A DNA stretch of 64,000 nt, from positions 7,588,632 to 7,652,631 of the forward strand of contig CM119268.1 of assembly GCA_051294375.1 (NCBI GenBank). Reading direction: 5' to 3'. Every line of letters begins with the position of its first letter. Positions within the stretch are counted from its first letter, which is position 1. Source of the stretch: Paraspadella gotoi (taxonomy: Eukaryota > Chaetognatha). This document shows, piece by piece, positions 11,930 to 22,400 of the stretch. The translations under genes and the position numbers were made by a program. Under the pieces are notes generated by a model, which did not search any database, was not told the DNA's origin, and saw only the letters and a list, made by a program, of their open reading frames with translations.

Positions 11930-12291
11930 GATGAGACAACATTTATCTAAAACAATAAACACAAACAGAATAAAAACTTTTAATAAATATTTTAACAAAA
12001 ACCGATCGGACCCATCCACGTCGATCCCAGAGAAATAAAAACAAACAAAAAACCGAACTGAAAAAAAAAGAAAGAAAGAAAAAAACGCGTTCTCTCTTCA
12101 GTTTCGAAAATATTTTCAATCCCGAAAAACAATAAATATCCTGAATCTAAGCACTGTTGATGTTTTTTTTTCACGATCCGTCTATTTCGCGAATCCGTTC
12201 GTCGATCCGTACATCTTTCCAGAAGACGCGTACGTATCGTTGGACTCGGGATGAAGGGAATATCGGAGATTAGTCAACCACCAAAGCGAAG

Positions 12292-12298
12292 TATAAAG
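12292..12298 (+). promoter_or_regulatory. Candidate TATA box for the exon at 12387
   Basis: TATAAAG lies 89-95 bases before the candidate start codon at 12387, leaving room for a short A-rich leader. It is the only such element seen close upstream. The assignment is inference; AT-rich DNA yields such motifs by chance. Confidence 0.3.
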
Positions 12299-12386
12299 TC
12301 ATAAAAAGAAAACAACAAAAAAACAACAAAAAAACAAAATAACATCCGACTTCTTCGATGACCGAATAAAAGAAGATCGACCGACG

Positions 12387-13409
12387 ATGGCGCCGAAAAC
12401 GCCGGTCGACGAGGAGGTTCGACGCCGCGAATGCTCGGGGACGAATTTCGCGCATTTCGATAAACGACGCCGACATTCGTCGTCGTCTTCGCCGGAAGAG
12501 ACGTCTCGACGGCGCCGTCCGATTCGCCGATTGTCTCGTCGATCCTCGTTTTCCTTCGCGTCTCCATCTCAATCTCTCTCTGACAATCGCCGCCTCTCTC
12601 TCGGAATCACCGACACCGCCACTACCTTAAACGACGCCGCCGCCGCCGCCGCCGCCAACGCCGCTGAGATCTCTTTCTCGTGCGGAGGGCGTTTCGACGG
12701 CTTGGAAAGCCTCGTCCACGAGATGGTCTCCGCGTCGTCCATATCAACGACGTCGCCGATTCGCCGGTCGTCGTCGTCGGAAATAAACTCGAGAGTCGAA
12801 AACGAAAAAGTCCGAGGATCGACTGAGAAATCGGAATCTGTCTCTTTTGAGGCGAAATCGCCCTATTCTGTGTTCAATTCGCCCTCTTTAAAGGCGAAAT
12901 CGCCCTATTCTGTGTTCAATTCGCCGTCTTTAAACGAGGAATCGCTCTCTTCTTCGTCCGAATTATCCTCTTCAAAATCCAGATTTCCCTCGACGAATCT
13001 CGAACCCTCCTCTCGGAATTTGACCGACATTTCTCGTCTGGAGGCGACACCTGCGCCCGACGTCGCCCGACGAACGTGTCGAATCGAGACGCGAGGATCG
13101 TGTCGGGCCAGGGCGTGTCGGGCGATCGAGGGTCATGCGATCGGGCGTCAAATGGCCACGCGTCGGGCGGAGTCGGGTTGGAGGAAGGATGCGATTCCGT
13201 TTCCGGTCGAGAAACCAGACGACGATAACAACGACGACGATTCTAATTCGTCGTCCCGGAAACATTTCCCCTTTCGGCGACGCGACGCGGCTTTGCGGTG
13301 CGGCCTGGACCGGCCCGGTGCCAGTTTGAATTGCGGCGCCGAGCCTCGCTTCGTTCGACTCCTGACGGTCGCCCTTTTCGCCCTCGTCGTCGTCTCGTCC
13401 GTGGAGCCG
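12387..13409 (+). CDS. Partial coding exon: Ser/Arg-rich protein with a hydrophobic segment, truncated by a gap
   Basis: A 341-codon open frame starts at an ATG in good context (A at -3, G at +4) and runs uninterrupted into an N gap. It is markedly GC- and CpG-rich compared with the AT-rich flanks, as expected of coding sequence. In order: a basic Ser/Arg-rich N-terminus with RRRRPIRRLSRRSS-type sites, an alanine run near residue 84, a perfect 14-residue tandem duplication containing AKSPYSVFNSPSL, serine-rich and Arg/Cys-rich stretches, an acidic DDDNNDDD run, and finally RFVRLLTVALFALVVVSSVEP's hydrophobic core just before the gap. One hydrophobic segment after about 320 polar residues suggests a type II membrane protein or an internal signal anchor whose outer part is in later exons. 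I recognise no family. After the gap the frame enters a GA repeat, so the exon probably ends inside the gap. Confidence 0.55.
12852..12935 (+). repeat. Two 42-base tandem copies inside the coding exon
   Basis: Units at 12852-12893 and 12894-12935 are nearly identical (one or two changes) and keep the frame, duplicating a Ser/Pro peptide with two SP dipeptides. Confidence 0.9.
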
Positions 13410-13598
13410 NNNNNNNNNNNNNNNNNNNNNNNNNNNNNNNNNNNNNNNNNNNNNNNNNNNNNNNNNNNNNNNNNNNNNNNNNNNNNNNNNNNNNNNNNNN
13501 NNNNNNNNNNNNNNNNNNNNNNNNNNNNNNNNNNNNNNNNNNNNNNNNNNNNNNNNNNNNNNNNNNNNNNNNNNNNNNNNNNNNNNNNNNNNNNNNNN
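13410..13598. other. Assembly gap (189 N) ending in GA repeat
   Basis: The right edge is a GAGAGA run. The gap cuts the partial coding exon, so its 3' end and splice donor are lost. Confidence 0.95.
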
Positions 13599-14387
13599 GA
13601 GAGAGAGAGAGTGATTGTGACAAAGGTGTGTCTCTTCGCTTGCCGTCCTCCTTTCTCTTCCGTTTCGGGCACGAAAATCTAATTAGCATATCCACTCGCT
13701 CTCGCCACGCCGCGTGAGGGAGAGGGGATAGAGAAAGAGAGAGAGAGGGAGAGAGAGAGAGAGAGAATTGGAGATTCATGATGAAGGCTGTGACATTCCG
13801 ATTCGCCTTCCTCGAAAGGTTTACAGTCTTAACTCAAATGCTAAGAATTTATTTATTTATAAAAAGAAGAGAATTGAGGCCCCAATCTCGATGGAAAGAA
13901 AGAGAGAGAGAGAGAAAGGGAGAGATAGAGTGTGTGTCTCTCTTTAGCTAATTAACGTCGAAAACGACGGCAGAAAACGAGAAATGAGAAATTTAAATTT
14001 TAGATCACNNNNNNNNNNNNNNNNNNNNNNNNNNNNNNNNNNNNNNNNNNNNNNNNNNNNNNNNNNNNNNNNNNNNNNNNNNNNNNNNNNNNNNNNNNNN
14101 NNNNNNNNNNNNNNNNNNNNNNNNNNNNNNNNNNNNNNNNNNNNNNNNNNNNNNNNNNNNNNNNNNNNNNNNNNNNNNNNNNNNNNNNNNNNNNNNNNNN
14201 NNNNNNNNNNNNNNNNNNNNNNNNNNNNNNNNNNNNNNNNNNNNNNNNNNNNNNNNNNNNNNNNNNNNNNNNNNNNNNNNNNNNNNNNNNNNNNNNNNNN
14301 NNNNNNNNNNNNNNNNNNNNNNNNNNNNNNNNNNNNNNNNNNNNNNNNNNNNNNNNNNNNNNNNNNNNNNNNNNNNNNNNNNNNNNN

Positions 14388-14423
<36 letters not shown>

Positions 14424-15704
14424 GAGAAACCCCATTGCTGATGGCTCAAATGCGATGCGTGCGGATGCGTGGAGATAGATTTAAATATTTTTTTTTAATA
14501 TAAAAAGAATTAATGAAAAAATGTGAAAAGTTTTATTCCCGTCAGGATCGGCATTACTGTTTGGTAGAGATTTCTGAGCGTTGAAGGTAGTAATTTGCTT
14601 GGAAAAAAAAAGCTTGTCACGATTTGATATAAAAATGGAGAAGACGACTGTCGCTTGTAAAGAATCAAGGGGAGACGCGAACGACGCCGTCGAATCATTC
14701 GACCACACTCAATTATATCCATCTCTGCCTAGAACTCTCTCTTCCCCACACTCTGACCACACCGGCGTCGAATGGATTCAGCCCCAGTGAGGTTCCTCGT
14801 CACATTCACTTATACTGTCNNNNNNNNNNNNNNNNNNNNNNNNNNNNNNNNNNNNNNNNNNNNNNNNNNNNNNNNNNNNNNNNNNNNNNNNNNNNNNNNN
14901 NNNNNNNNNNNNNNNNNNNNNNNNNNNNNNNNNNNNNNNNNNNNNNNNNNNNNNNNNNNNNNNNNNNNNNNNNNNNNNNNNNNNNNNNNNNNNNNNNNNN
15001 NNNNNNNNNNNNNNNNNNNNNNNNNNNNNNNNNNNNNNNNNNNNNNNNNNNNNNNNNNNNNNNNNNNNNNNNNNNNNNNNNNNNNNNNNNNNNNNNNNNN
15101 NNNNNNNNNNNNNNNNNNNNNNNNNNAGAGAGAGAGAGAGAGAGAGAGAGAAATAGAGATGAAAAATCTGAACAAATGTTACTACTTTTCTCCGACATTT
15201 TTACGCCTGGTGGCGATGAGGTTTAGGTTAAAAAAACGTGTGTAAACCAAAAAATGTAAATCTTATTAAAACAACAAACAAAGATTTGAGCTTTTCTCTT
15301 CGCGGCCACCAGGAGTACGGAGACGTTAATTGGACAGTAAAGAAGCTCGTAAACTAGGTAAGGCGATTTTCGTTAAAAGGACCGCAGTGTCTCCACCTGT
15401 GGCTCGCCTCTCTCTCTCTNNNNNNNNNNNNNNNNNNNNNNNNNNNNNNNNNNNNNNNNNNNNNNNNNNNNNNNNNNNNNNNNNNNNNNNNNNNNNNNNN
15501 NNNNNNNNNNNNNNNNNNNNNNNNNNNNNNNNNNNNNNNNNNNNNNNNNNNNNNNNNNNNNNNNNNNNNNNNNNNNNNNNNNNNNNNNNNNNNNNNNNNN
15601 NNNNNNNNNNNNNNNNNNNNNNNNNNNNNNNNNNNNNNNNNNNNNNNNNNNNNNNNNNNNNNNNNNNNNNNNNNNNNNNNNNNNNNNNNNNNNNNNNNNN
15701 NNNN

Positions 15705-15737
<33 letters not shown>

Positions 15738-16555
15738 TTCTTGTCTTCCTTTTCTCGATCAGGTCGGTGACATTTGTTTTGAAAAAATGCTAACTTATCC
15801 GAAACGAAAACAGAAAATCAATTTTGAATTTTCTCTCATCGAAGCGGAACGGATTAAAAAGTATTTTTCTTTTTAGCGAAAGAAAAAGGACATCTAGAAA
15901 AAAAAAACAACAAAAGAAAACCCAATTATCAAAGTGCTGAAACAATATTAATCCTTAAAAATATATAGATACGTATGTTAATACAAAAAATAAGAAAAGA
16001 AAGAAAAGGAAAAAGTCTCTAACTGTTTCTCATCATTATTCACGTGTGCGACGAAAGCTTAGCGAGGCAGTTTTGAAGATGTCAACCATTGTCTCTCTCT
16101 CTCTCTCTNNNNNNNNNNNNNNNNNNNNNNNNNNNNNNNNNNNNNNNNNNNNNNNNNNNNNNNNNNNNNNNNNNNNNNNNNNNNNNNNNNNNNNNNNNNN
16201 NNNNNNNNNNNNNNNNNNNNNNNNNNNNNNNNNNNNNNNNNNNNNNNNTCTCTCTCTCTCTCTCTCTCTCGTTCCCTAGATCAACGCTAATTAGTCAGAC
16301 GAGCAAATCTCGGGCATAATTAAGTTAAAAGTCCTCAAACCAATTGATCTTAGACGCCGATGCCGAGACGAGTCGATCTTGATCGAGGAGGTTCACTCCC
16401 GGGGAGAAAGATATAGAGTGGCCGGTGGAGGTGCAGAAAAAGGGCGCACGTTGACAGTCACCTGATTGATAACAGAAAATACACAAGCTCGATTGCTTGA
16501 CAATTATAGAGATATTTTCTAGTTCACACATTATCGCACTAACTCACACACTTAA

Positions 16556-16566
16556 TCAATCGATCG

Positions 16567-16650
<84 letters not shown>
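16556..16650. repeat. (ATCA)n tetranucleotide microsatellite
   Basis: About twenty-three ATCA/CAAT units, almost perfect, with ATCG variants at both ends. Confidence 0.95.
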
Positions 16651-17825
16651 ATTCTTTCTCATTATAAGTATTCTGTCCAATCTAGCAGAAGACCAAAGAA
16701 AAACGACGAAAGAAAAATAATCCTGAGAAAATCAGAGACCCTGGGGCGAAAACCATCCTTCGTTATATCAATTGATTTACGCTAATTTTCCCCCGTTTAA
16801 AAATAAAGAAAAAACGGTCGTTAATGACAGTGTGTCATTCGTTTAACGTTAATGACAACTTGACATCCCTTTAGCGCTCTGGCTCGGGGAAGACGTCGAG
16901 GGGAGAAGAAGGGAGGAGGGAAAATATGTCAGTCTTCTCGAGTTTTCGTCGCGATATATATATCGAGTTTGTTTTGTTTTTGTTTTGTTTCTAGTTTTTG
17001 TTTTTCGTTTTCGTCGATGGGGTTGATGTTTACTCTGACGTCTCATCGGTCCATCGTCCGTCTCACCCTCCAAACTAGAAATTTCTCCTAATTTCTCTTT
17101 CTTCGCGATTTTTCGCGGGGTTTTTTTTTTGTGTTTTTTTGTTTTCAGTTTTGTTTTTCGTCGTTTTGTTTGGATTTTTTTTATTTCCGTTTTTGAGCCG
17201 AAATTTCGCTTTTGTCATCGTTTTGTTCTTTTTTTTTTCTGTCCTCGCTTTTTTTTTTGTTGTTTATTGCGTCAAACAAAAGAAGAATNNNNNNNNNNNN
17301 NNNNNNNNNNNNNNNNNNNNNNNNNNNNNNNNNNNNNNNNNNNNNNNNNNNNNAACTCATTCGTATTTTTTTTAATTGATGAATCTTTGTTTTTTTTTTT
17401 TTAAATAAATTACTGTTAGGGAGCAAACAATTAAGTTTTAGAGTAAAGAGGCCGTCTCATCAGCTCAATGGATTGAACTTTTCCAAGGCGTGGAATCCGG
17501 GTGGTTCATCCCTCCGAGCTCAGATTTGATCTCATCTGTAGATTGAAAAGAACATGCAATTTCGTCTGAGTCACGATGTATCTGTCAAGACATTTGACGG
17601 TGGGAACCGCTTTAATTGAGTTCGATGGCAGAACCAGTGTTGACTCACTTTAGTATATCGGTTCTGATGATAGAAACTGCGTTGACTCACCCGGGAGTGT
17701 AAACTCTCTGAGAATTAAAGGTGGAGCCCTGGAGCCGTCGAAAGAGGAGAGTTGTCTTGACGAACGAAGGTTGACAATACGGAGAGACGAGTACGACGAA
17801 GAGAGTAAACGAAAGAAAGAAAAAG

Positions 17826-17904
17826 ATGAAAGAAAGAAAGAAAGAAAGAAAGAAAGAAATAAAGAAATAAAGAAATAAAGAAAGAAAGAGAAAAAGAAAG
17901 CCAG
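17826..17904. repeat. (GAAA)n microsatellite
   Basis: Tetranucleotide GAAA repeats with some TAAA variants. Confidence 0.9.
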
Positions 17905-18372
17905 AAAGATTCTACTAATTGGATTGAGTGAGCAATTGTTCATAATTACAAGAGCTCGTTACGGTTTTTCCCGATGAACTATTTGTCGGCCTCTCGGTTT
18001 CTCTTGATCGATCGCTGGGGCCAAGTCTGCTTCGCGAAAAGAGAAGTCTATTCTATTGATTGTTCACTTTGTTAATTACATTCTCAGTTCAGCCCTGGTT
18101 TAATTAGAAAGTTTAAACAAAAAAGAGCAATGGCGGTCGCTGTTTTTAAGTTAAGTCGAGAGGAAATCCCTTTTTTTGTTCGCTATTCATTCTCTATTAT
18201 TAATATTTTTTTTATTTCCTTACTTTACTTAAATATTACTTATTTGTACTTTTAAATTTACGAAATTATGAGTATTTACTTAAAATTAAAAACATTATTC
18301 TTATTTTCCTATATTTTTTTAAAGATTGTTTACCTAAATTTGCGATGAATTTATTTTTCCAGTACTTTGGCC

Positions 18373-18883
18373 CGTTCAAAATTACTTCTCATTAAGAAAC
18401 TAAAAAAAATANNNNNNNNNNNNNNNNNNNNNNNNNNNNNNNNNNNNNNNNNNNNNNNNNNNNNNNNNNNNNNNNNNNNNNNNNNNNNNNNNNNNNNNNN
18501 NNNNNNNNNNNNNNNNNNNNNNNNNNNNNNNNNNNNNNNNNNNNNNNNNNNNNNNNNNNNNNNNNNNNNNNNNNNNNNNNNNNNNNNNNNNNNNNNNNNN
18601 NNNNNNNNNNNNNNNNNNNNNNNNNNNNNNNNNNNNNNNNNNNNNNNNNNNNNNNNNNNNNNNNNNNNNNNNNNNNNNNNNNNNNNNNNNNNNNNNNNNN
18701 NNNNNNNNNNNNNNNNNNNNNNNNNNNNNNNNNNNNNNNNNNNNNNNNNNNNNNNNNNNNNNNNNNNNNNNNNNNNNNNNNNNNNNNNNNNNNNNNNNNN
18801 NNNNNNNNNNNNNNNNNNNNNNNNNNNNNNNNNNNNNNNNNNNNCGTTCAAAATTACTTCTCATTAAGAAACTAAAAAAAATA
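18373..18883. repeat. 39-base identical direct repeat flanking a 433-N gap
   Basis: The 39 bases at 18373-18411 recur exactly at 18845-18883, on the two edges of the gap at 18412-18844. This is what unmerged overlapping contig ends look like, so the gap may be spurious. A genuine short duplication around missing sequence is less likely. Confidence 0.9.
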
Positions 18884-19150
18884 CCATCAGGTACTTTTCT
18901 TATTTTTTTTATCTTCTCTCCCCCTCCTTTCTCCATTCTTTTCTCTTTGCTCCAAGAGGAAATAAAAAAGGAGGAAAAATAAAAAAAAGAAAAAAAGAAA
19001 AAGAAAAAAAGAAGGGGAAGAGAAGAGAAGGGGAAAAAAGGAAAGGAATTAGCGACGGGCATCAGTCGCGAGTCAAATTAGGAGCCTGGAGCTAAGAGAA
19101 AAGCGAAGGAAGACAAATTAGCGTTTCGCTCCAGAAAATCGTCTTATCCC

Positions 19151-19441
19151 GCGCCAGTGGCCCTTCCTATTCGGATTGGTTCCTCGTGCCATTGGCCCTT
19201 TTTTTGGGATTGGTTCCTCGTGCCAGTGGCCCTTCCTATTCGGATTGGTTCCTCATGCTATTGGCCCTTTTTCTGGGATTGGTTCTTTGCGCCAGTGGCC
19301 CTTCCTATTGGGATTGGTTCCTCGTGCCAGTAGCCCTTCCTATTGGGATTGGTTCCTCGTGCCAGTGGCCCTTCCTATTCGGATTGGTTTCTCGGGCCAT
19401 TGGCCCTTTTTTTTGGGATTGGTTACTCGTGCCATTGGCCC
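19151..19441 (+). repeat. 35-bp tandem array, copy 1
   Basis: About eight units of 35 bases with core TATTGGGATTGGTTCC (or TATTCGG) and a CTCGTGCCA linker. Two related arrays occur at 32.4-33.5 kb (opposite strand) and 33.5-34.05 kb. Confidence 0.9.
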
Positions 19442-22400
19442 TAAAGAAAGAAAAGAAAAAAAAAAGAAAGAAGAAGAGAGAAATAAAAGAAAGAAAGAAA
19501 AAAAAAAAAGAAAGAAAGAAAGGAGGGAACAAGAAAAAAGGGAAAAGAAAAGAGATAGAAAGATAAGAAAGTGAAAAAGAAAAGAAAGAGGATTTAAAAA
19601 GACTCCCGGGCGCCTTCTTCTTAATACTTACTCATTTCGTTTTCCGTTGTCATTTTGATTTCTCTCTACTCTTTTTTGTTCATCTGTTTTCTGGCCCCTC
19701 TTTCTCTCCCTTTTTTTCTTTCTTTTTCCCCGAGCCCATTTCTTTTTTCTCTCTCGTCGTCGGTTTTCTTGCGTTTCTCAGTCTTTTTCTTTTTTTTCCT
19801 TCTCTTTATTTTTTATCCTTTCTATTTGTTTTTTTCAGCCCAAATTTTTCCCCCCCTTTTCTTTTTTCTTTTCTTTTTTTTTAAACTCCTTTTTTTTCTC
19901 CTTTTTATCGTTTTTTTTTCCTCCGCCCCCTTTCTCTGCGTTCGGTTTTTCTGTTCATGGACGCTTGAAAACCTCTTGACTTGACCAGAATGTGGTTTTA
20001 TGAGCGCCGCGAAGGGATTCTTTGCGCCCAAGTGTCCGCTCGCTGTTTTGCCTAGGCAACTGGACGCGTTGGAAGGATTTTACTTTTCTTCTTTTTTTTT
20101 CGGCTTCAGAACCAATGAGAAGAGAGGAGAGAGAGATGAGAGATTTTCTAAGATAGAGGAGGGAGATGAGGAGGAAGAGCTGGCGAGAGGAGATGGGAAG
20201 AGAGAGATGAGAGAGAGGTGCGTGAGAGAGGAAGAGAGAAGGAGCAGAGAGTTTCTTTGTGGCTATTCGGCGTGACTGGGAACCGAAGGAAGAGGAAAAA
20301 AAAAAAAAAGATGCTACACAGTTGTTTGGGAGAGAAGAAATTACCCACCTTAACCTAGTTTTGTGAGCACTGCGGGTGTGGATGGCAGTGGCTAAAACGA
20401 AGCTCGGCACCCAAAATTATTTGCGTTGTCAATTCGTCGGATGAGATGGATGATTTTTCCTCGCGCTGTTGGCAGTTGGAGTTTTACAAACGTTAATAGC
20501 ACTTGGTAACCAAGAATGTATTTCCTGTTGTTTTTGGGAGAAACTCGGGAAGTTGACTTCCTTCTGATTTGGCATTTCTTTAAGTATTCGCCCAAATTTT
20601 GCCGTCGCGGTGGAAAGAGAGTCTTTCTGATATTCAATTTGTGTGGTAGACTCGAAAATAGGGTCTAAATGTTTTTTTATCCGAAGATGAAATGCTTTGT
20701 GTCATAGTGTTGTATAATAATTGGATTTGGCGCTCTCTTGAAGTGAGAGAGAGGAAAAACATAAGTTCATACCTGACTATAATTATTTGTATCCCGGACT
20801 AGGAGACCCGCAGCGTGGGAGACCTACGGAGAGAATGGAGTGTATAAAAATCAGAGAAAGGCTGAATCTTCCGGAACCTTTGTTTTTTGAAATTAATATA
20901 TATGAATATATAAAAATCCGTTTGTAGATGTCACTCAGCGGTTCAGCATTTGAGCTAATATTCGCAGAGTTTAAATATGGGATTTTTTGGCTGTTTGTTG
21001 ATCATATATTATCGACTATAAGGCTAGGATATAATAGACGTTCGCCCTGATGATTAACTTCAATTTTGTACTCATCTGCCCTCATCTCATGTATGCCTCC
21101 TCAAACGCGGTATTGCATTGAAACAAATCAGTTCTGCCCTCATCTATGTAGGTCAAACCCCTTGGTAGTTCCCCCCCCCCGGTCTGCGATTCGTTTGTTC
21201 TGTTTTACATCTCGGCAATATCCCGTTCGATTGTTTCGCGATCATTGCGATCCTCGTCGATTTGTCGATGTCGTTTGGTAATGTGGATCCGAAGTGAACG
21301 TCGGCCTTGTCGAGAGAATAATCATGCGCTCAGAATTTCCGAGGACGTTTCCTCGAGGGGATGAGACTGGAAAGGTAGGGCTGTCTCTGAGTGTAAGGCG
21401 ACCAGGAAAAAAGCCATATGTTGCGCAACTCGAGGCGTAATCCGATACAATCCTGGCGCAGGCAATTACCGACTCCGCTCCGGCCAGACTCGATTCGCTT
21501 GACAGTTTCCTTTCGATTGGAGGACAATCCTTTCGATCGCCTGCAGTCAGTCGATCTGTGAACCATCGCTTCTTTCGCCGAAATCCACTTATCATCCCTG
21601 TTTCTCTACGAAGTCCTTCATTGCTCTATTCCACTTTAATGATAATACCGTTATAGTCCATCGACTTTATTCATTATTAACGATAGTAGAGGTTTTTTCA
21701 TTTAAAAACGCATTGAGCATAAGGGATTCCGTTGCAAATATACATTGTGTTGAAAAAACCTCAGACTCACTCAATGATATGGGATTTTTTTTCCGAAATT
21801 GCAACGTGCGATGAATGAGAAGAGATAAAGTGTGAAAATTCTGACCTCTTGAAATTACCGACCTACTGCCCCCCAGAACGATAAAATCCCTTAAAAACCT
21901 CCGTTCCTTCCCTCAATGCGATTCCGCCCCCCCCCCAACGCCCCCAACCGGCTCTCCCGCAAACCGCCTCTCCCCGTCAAGAGAAGCCGCAATCGACGGG
22001 CCCATCATCGATTATTTAATCCCCGTGGCGCTACGCTCTACCTCGATCCGCGTCCATCGAATCTCGCGAGTCGAGGAGCCCAGCGAGGGGCAGACGGTAG
22101 GGGGGGGAAGAGGAAGGCGCAGAATCGCCTTCCCCGAGGCGCGCCGCCACGGCGGAACGAGAAGGATCGTCAGCCGAAACGCGGAGATCTTGCGTCACGA
22201 GGGACTAGATGGATGTACTACAAGAAATAGCTCCGGGAATCGAACGGAGGGAGCGCGGGAGAGTTTCGCATCGCATCATGTTCGAGATGAAGATATTAAT
22301 TTTATAATCTTTGTGTAATTGCAACGAAGGATAGTGTCTCAGGATAGCATATTTGAGATTAGCAAACGCATTGAATAGATCGGGCATGACTGTTGTGTGA

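Larger units (their letters stand above)
5383..12291. other. Intergenic, AT-rich and low-complexity; no gene recognised
   Basis: Contains pyrimidine-rich and purine-rich stretches (7,560-8,340 and 8,520-8,930), several CT arrays (10.8-11.5 kb), GTT-rich and ATC-rich runs, and two guanine-rich segments listed separately. Long open frames here are shadows of simple repeats, such as Phe/Ser/Leu runs from TTTC and CT tracts. Confidence 0.6.
13599..19140. other. AT-rich region with microsatellites and gaps; no gene recognised
   Basis: N gaps lie at 14009-14387, 14820-15126, 15420-15704, 16109-16248, 17289-17353 and 18412-18844. Four of these have CT or GA runs at one or both edges, which shows the assembler failed at microsatellites. 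Between gaps I see AT-rich sequence with no domain-like open frame. Confidence 0.6.

Noticed and set aside
16561-16650. Regularly spaced repeats that might suggest a CRISPR array
   Set aside because: It is a pure ATCA microsatellite with no spacers, in a eukaryotic context.
17450-17525. tRNA-like or SINE-like A and B box pair
   Set aside because: The D-arm, anticodon arm and acceptor stem cannot be paired, so it is not a tRNA gene; evidence for a SINE is too weak.
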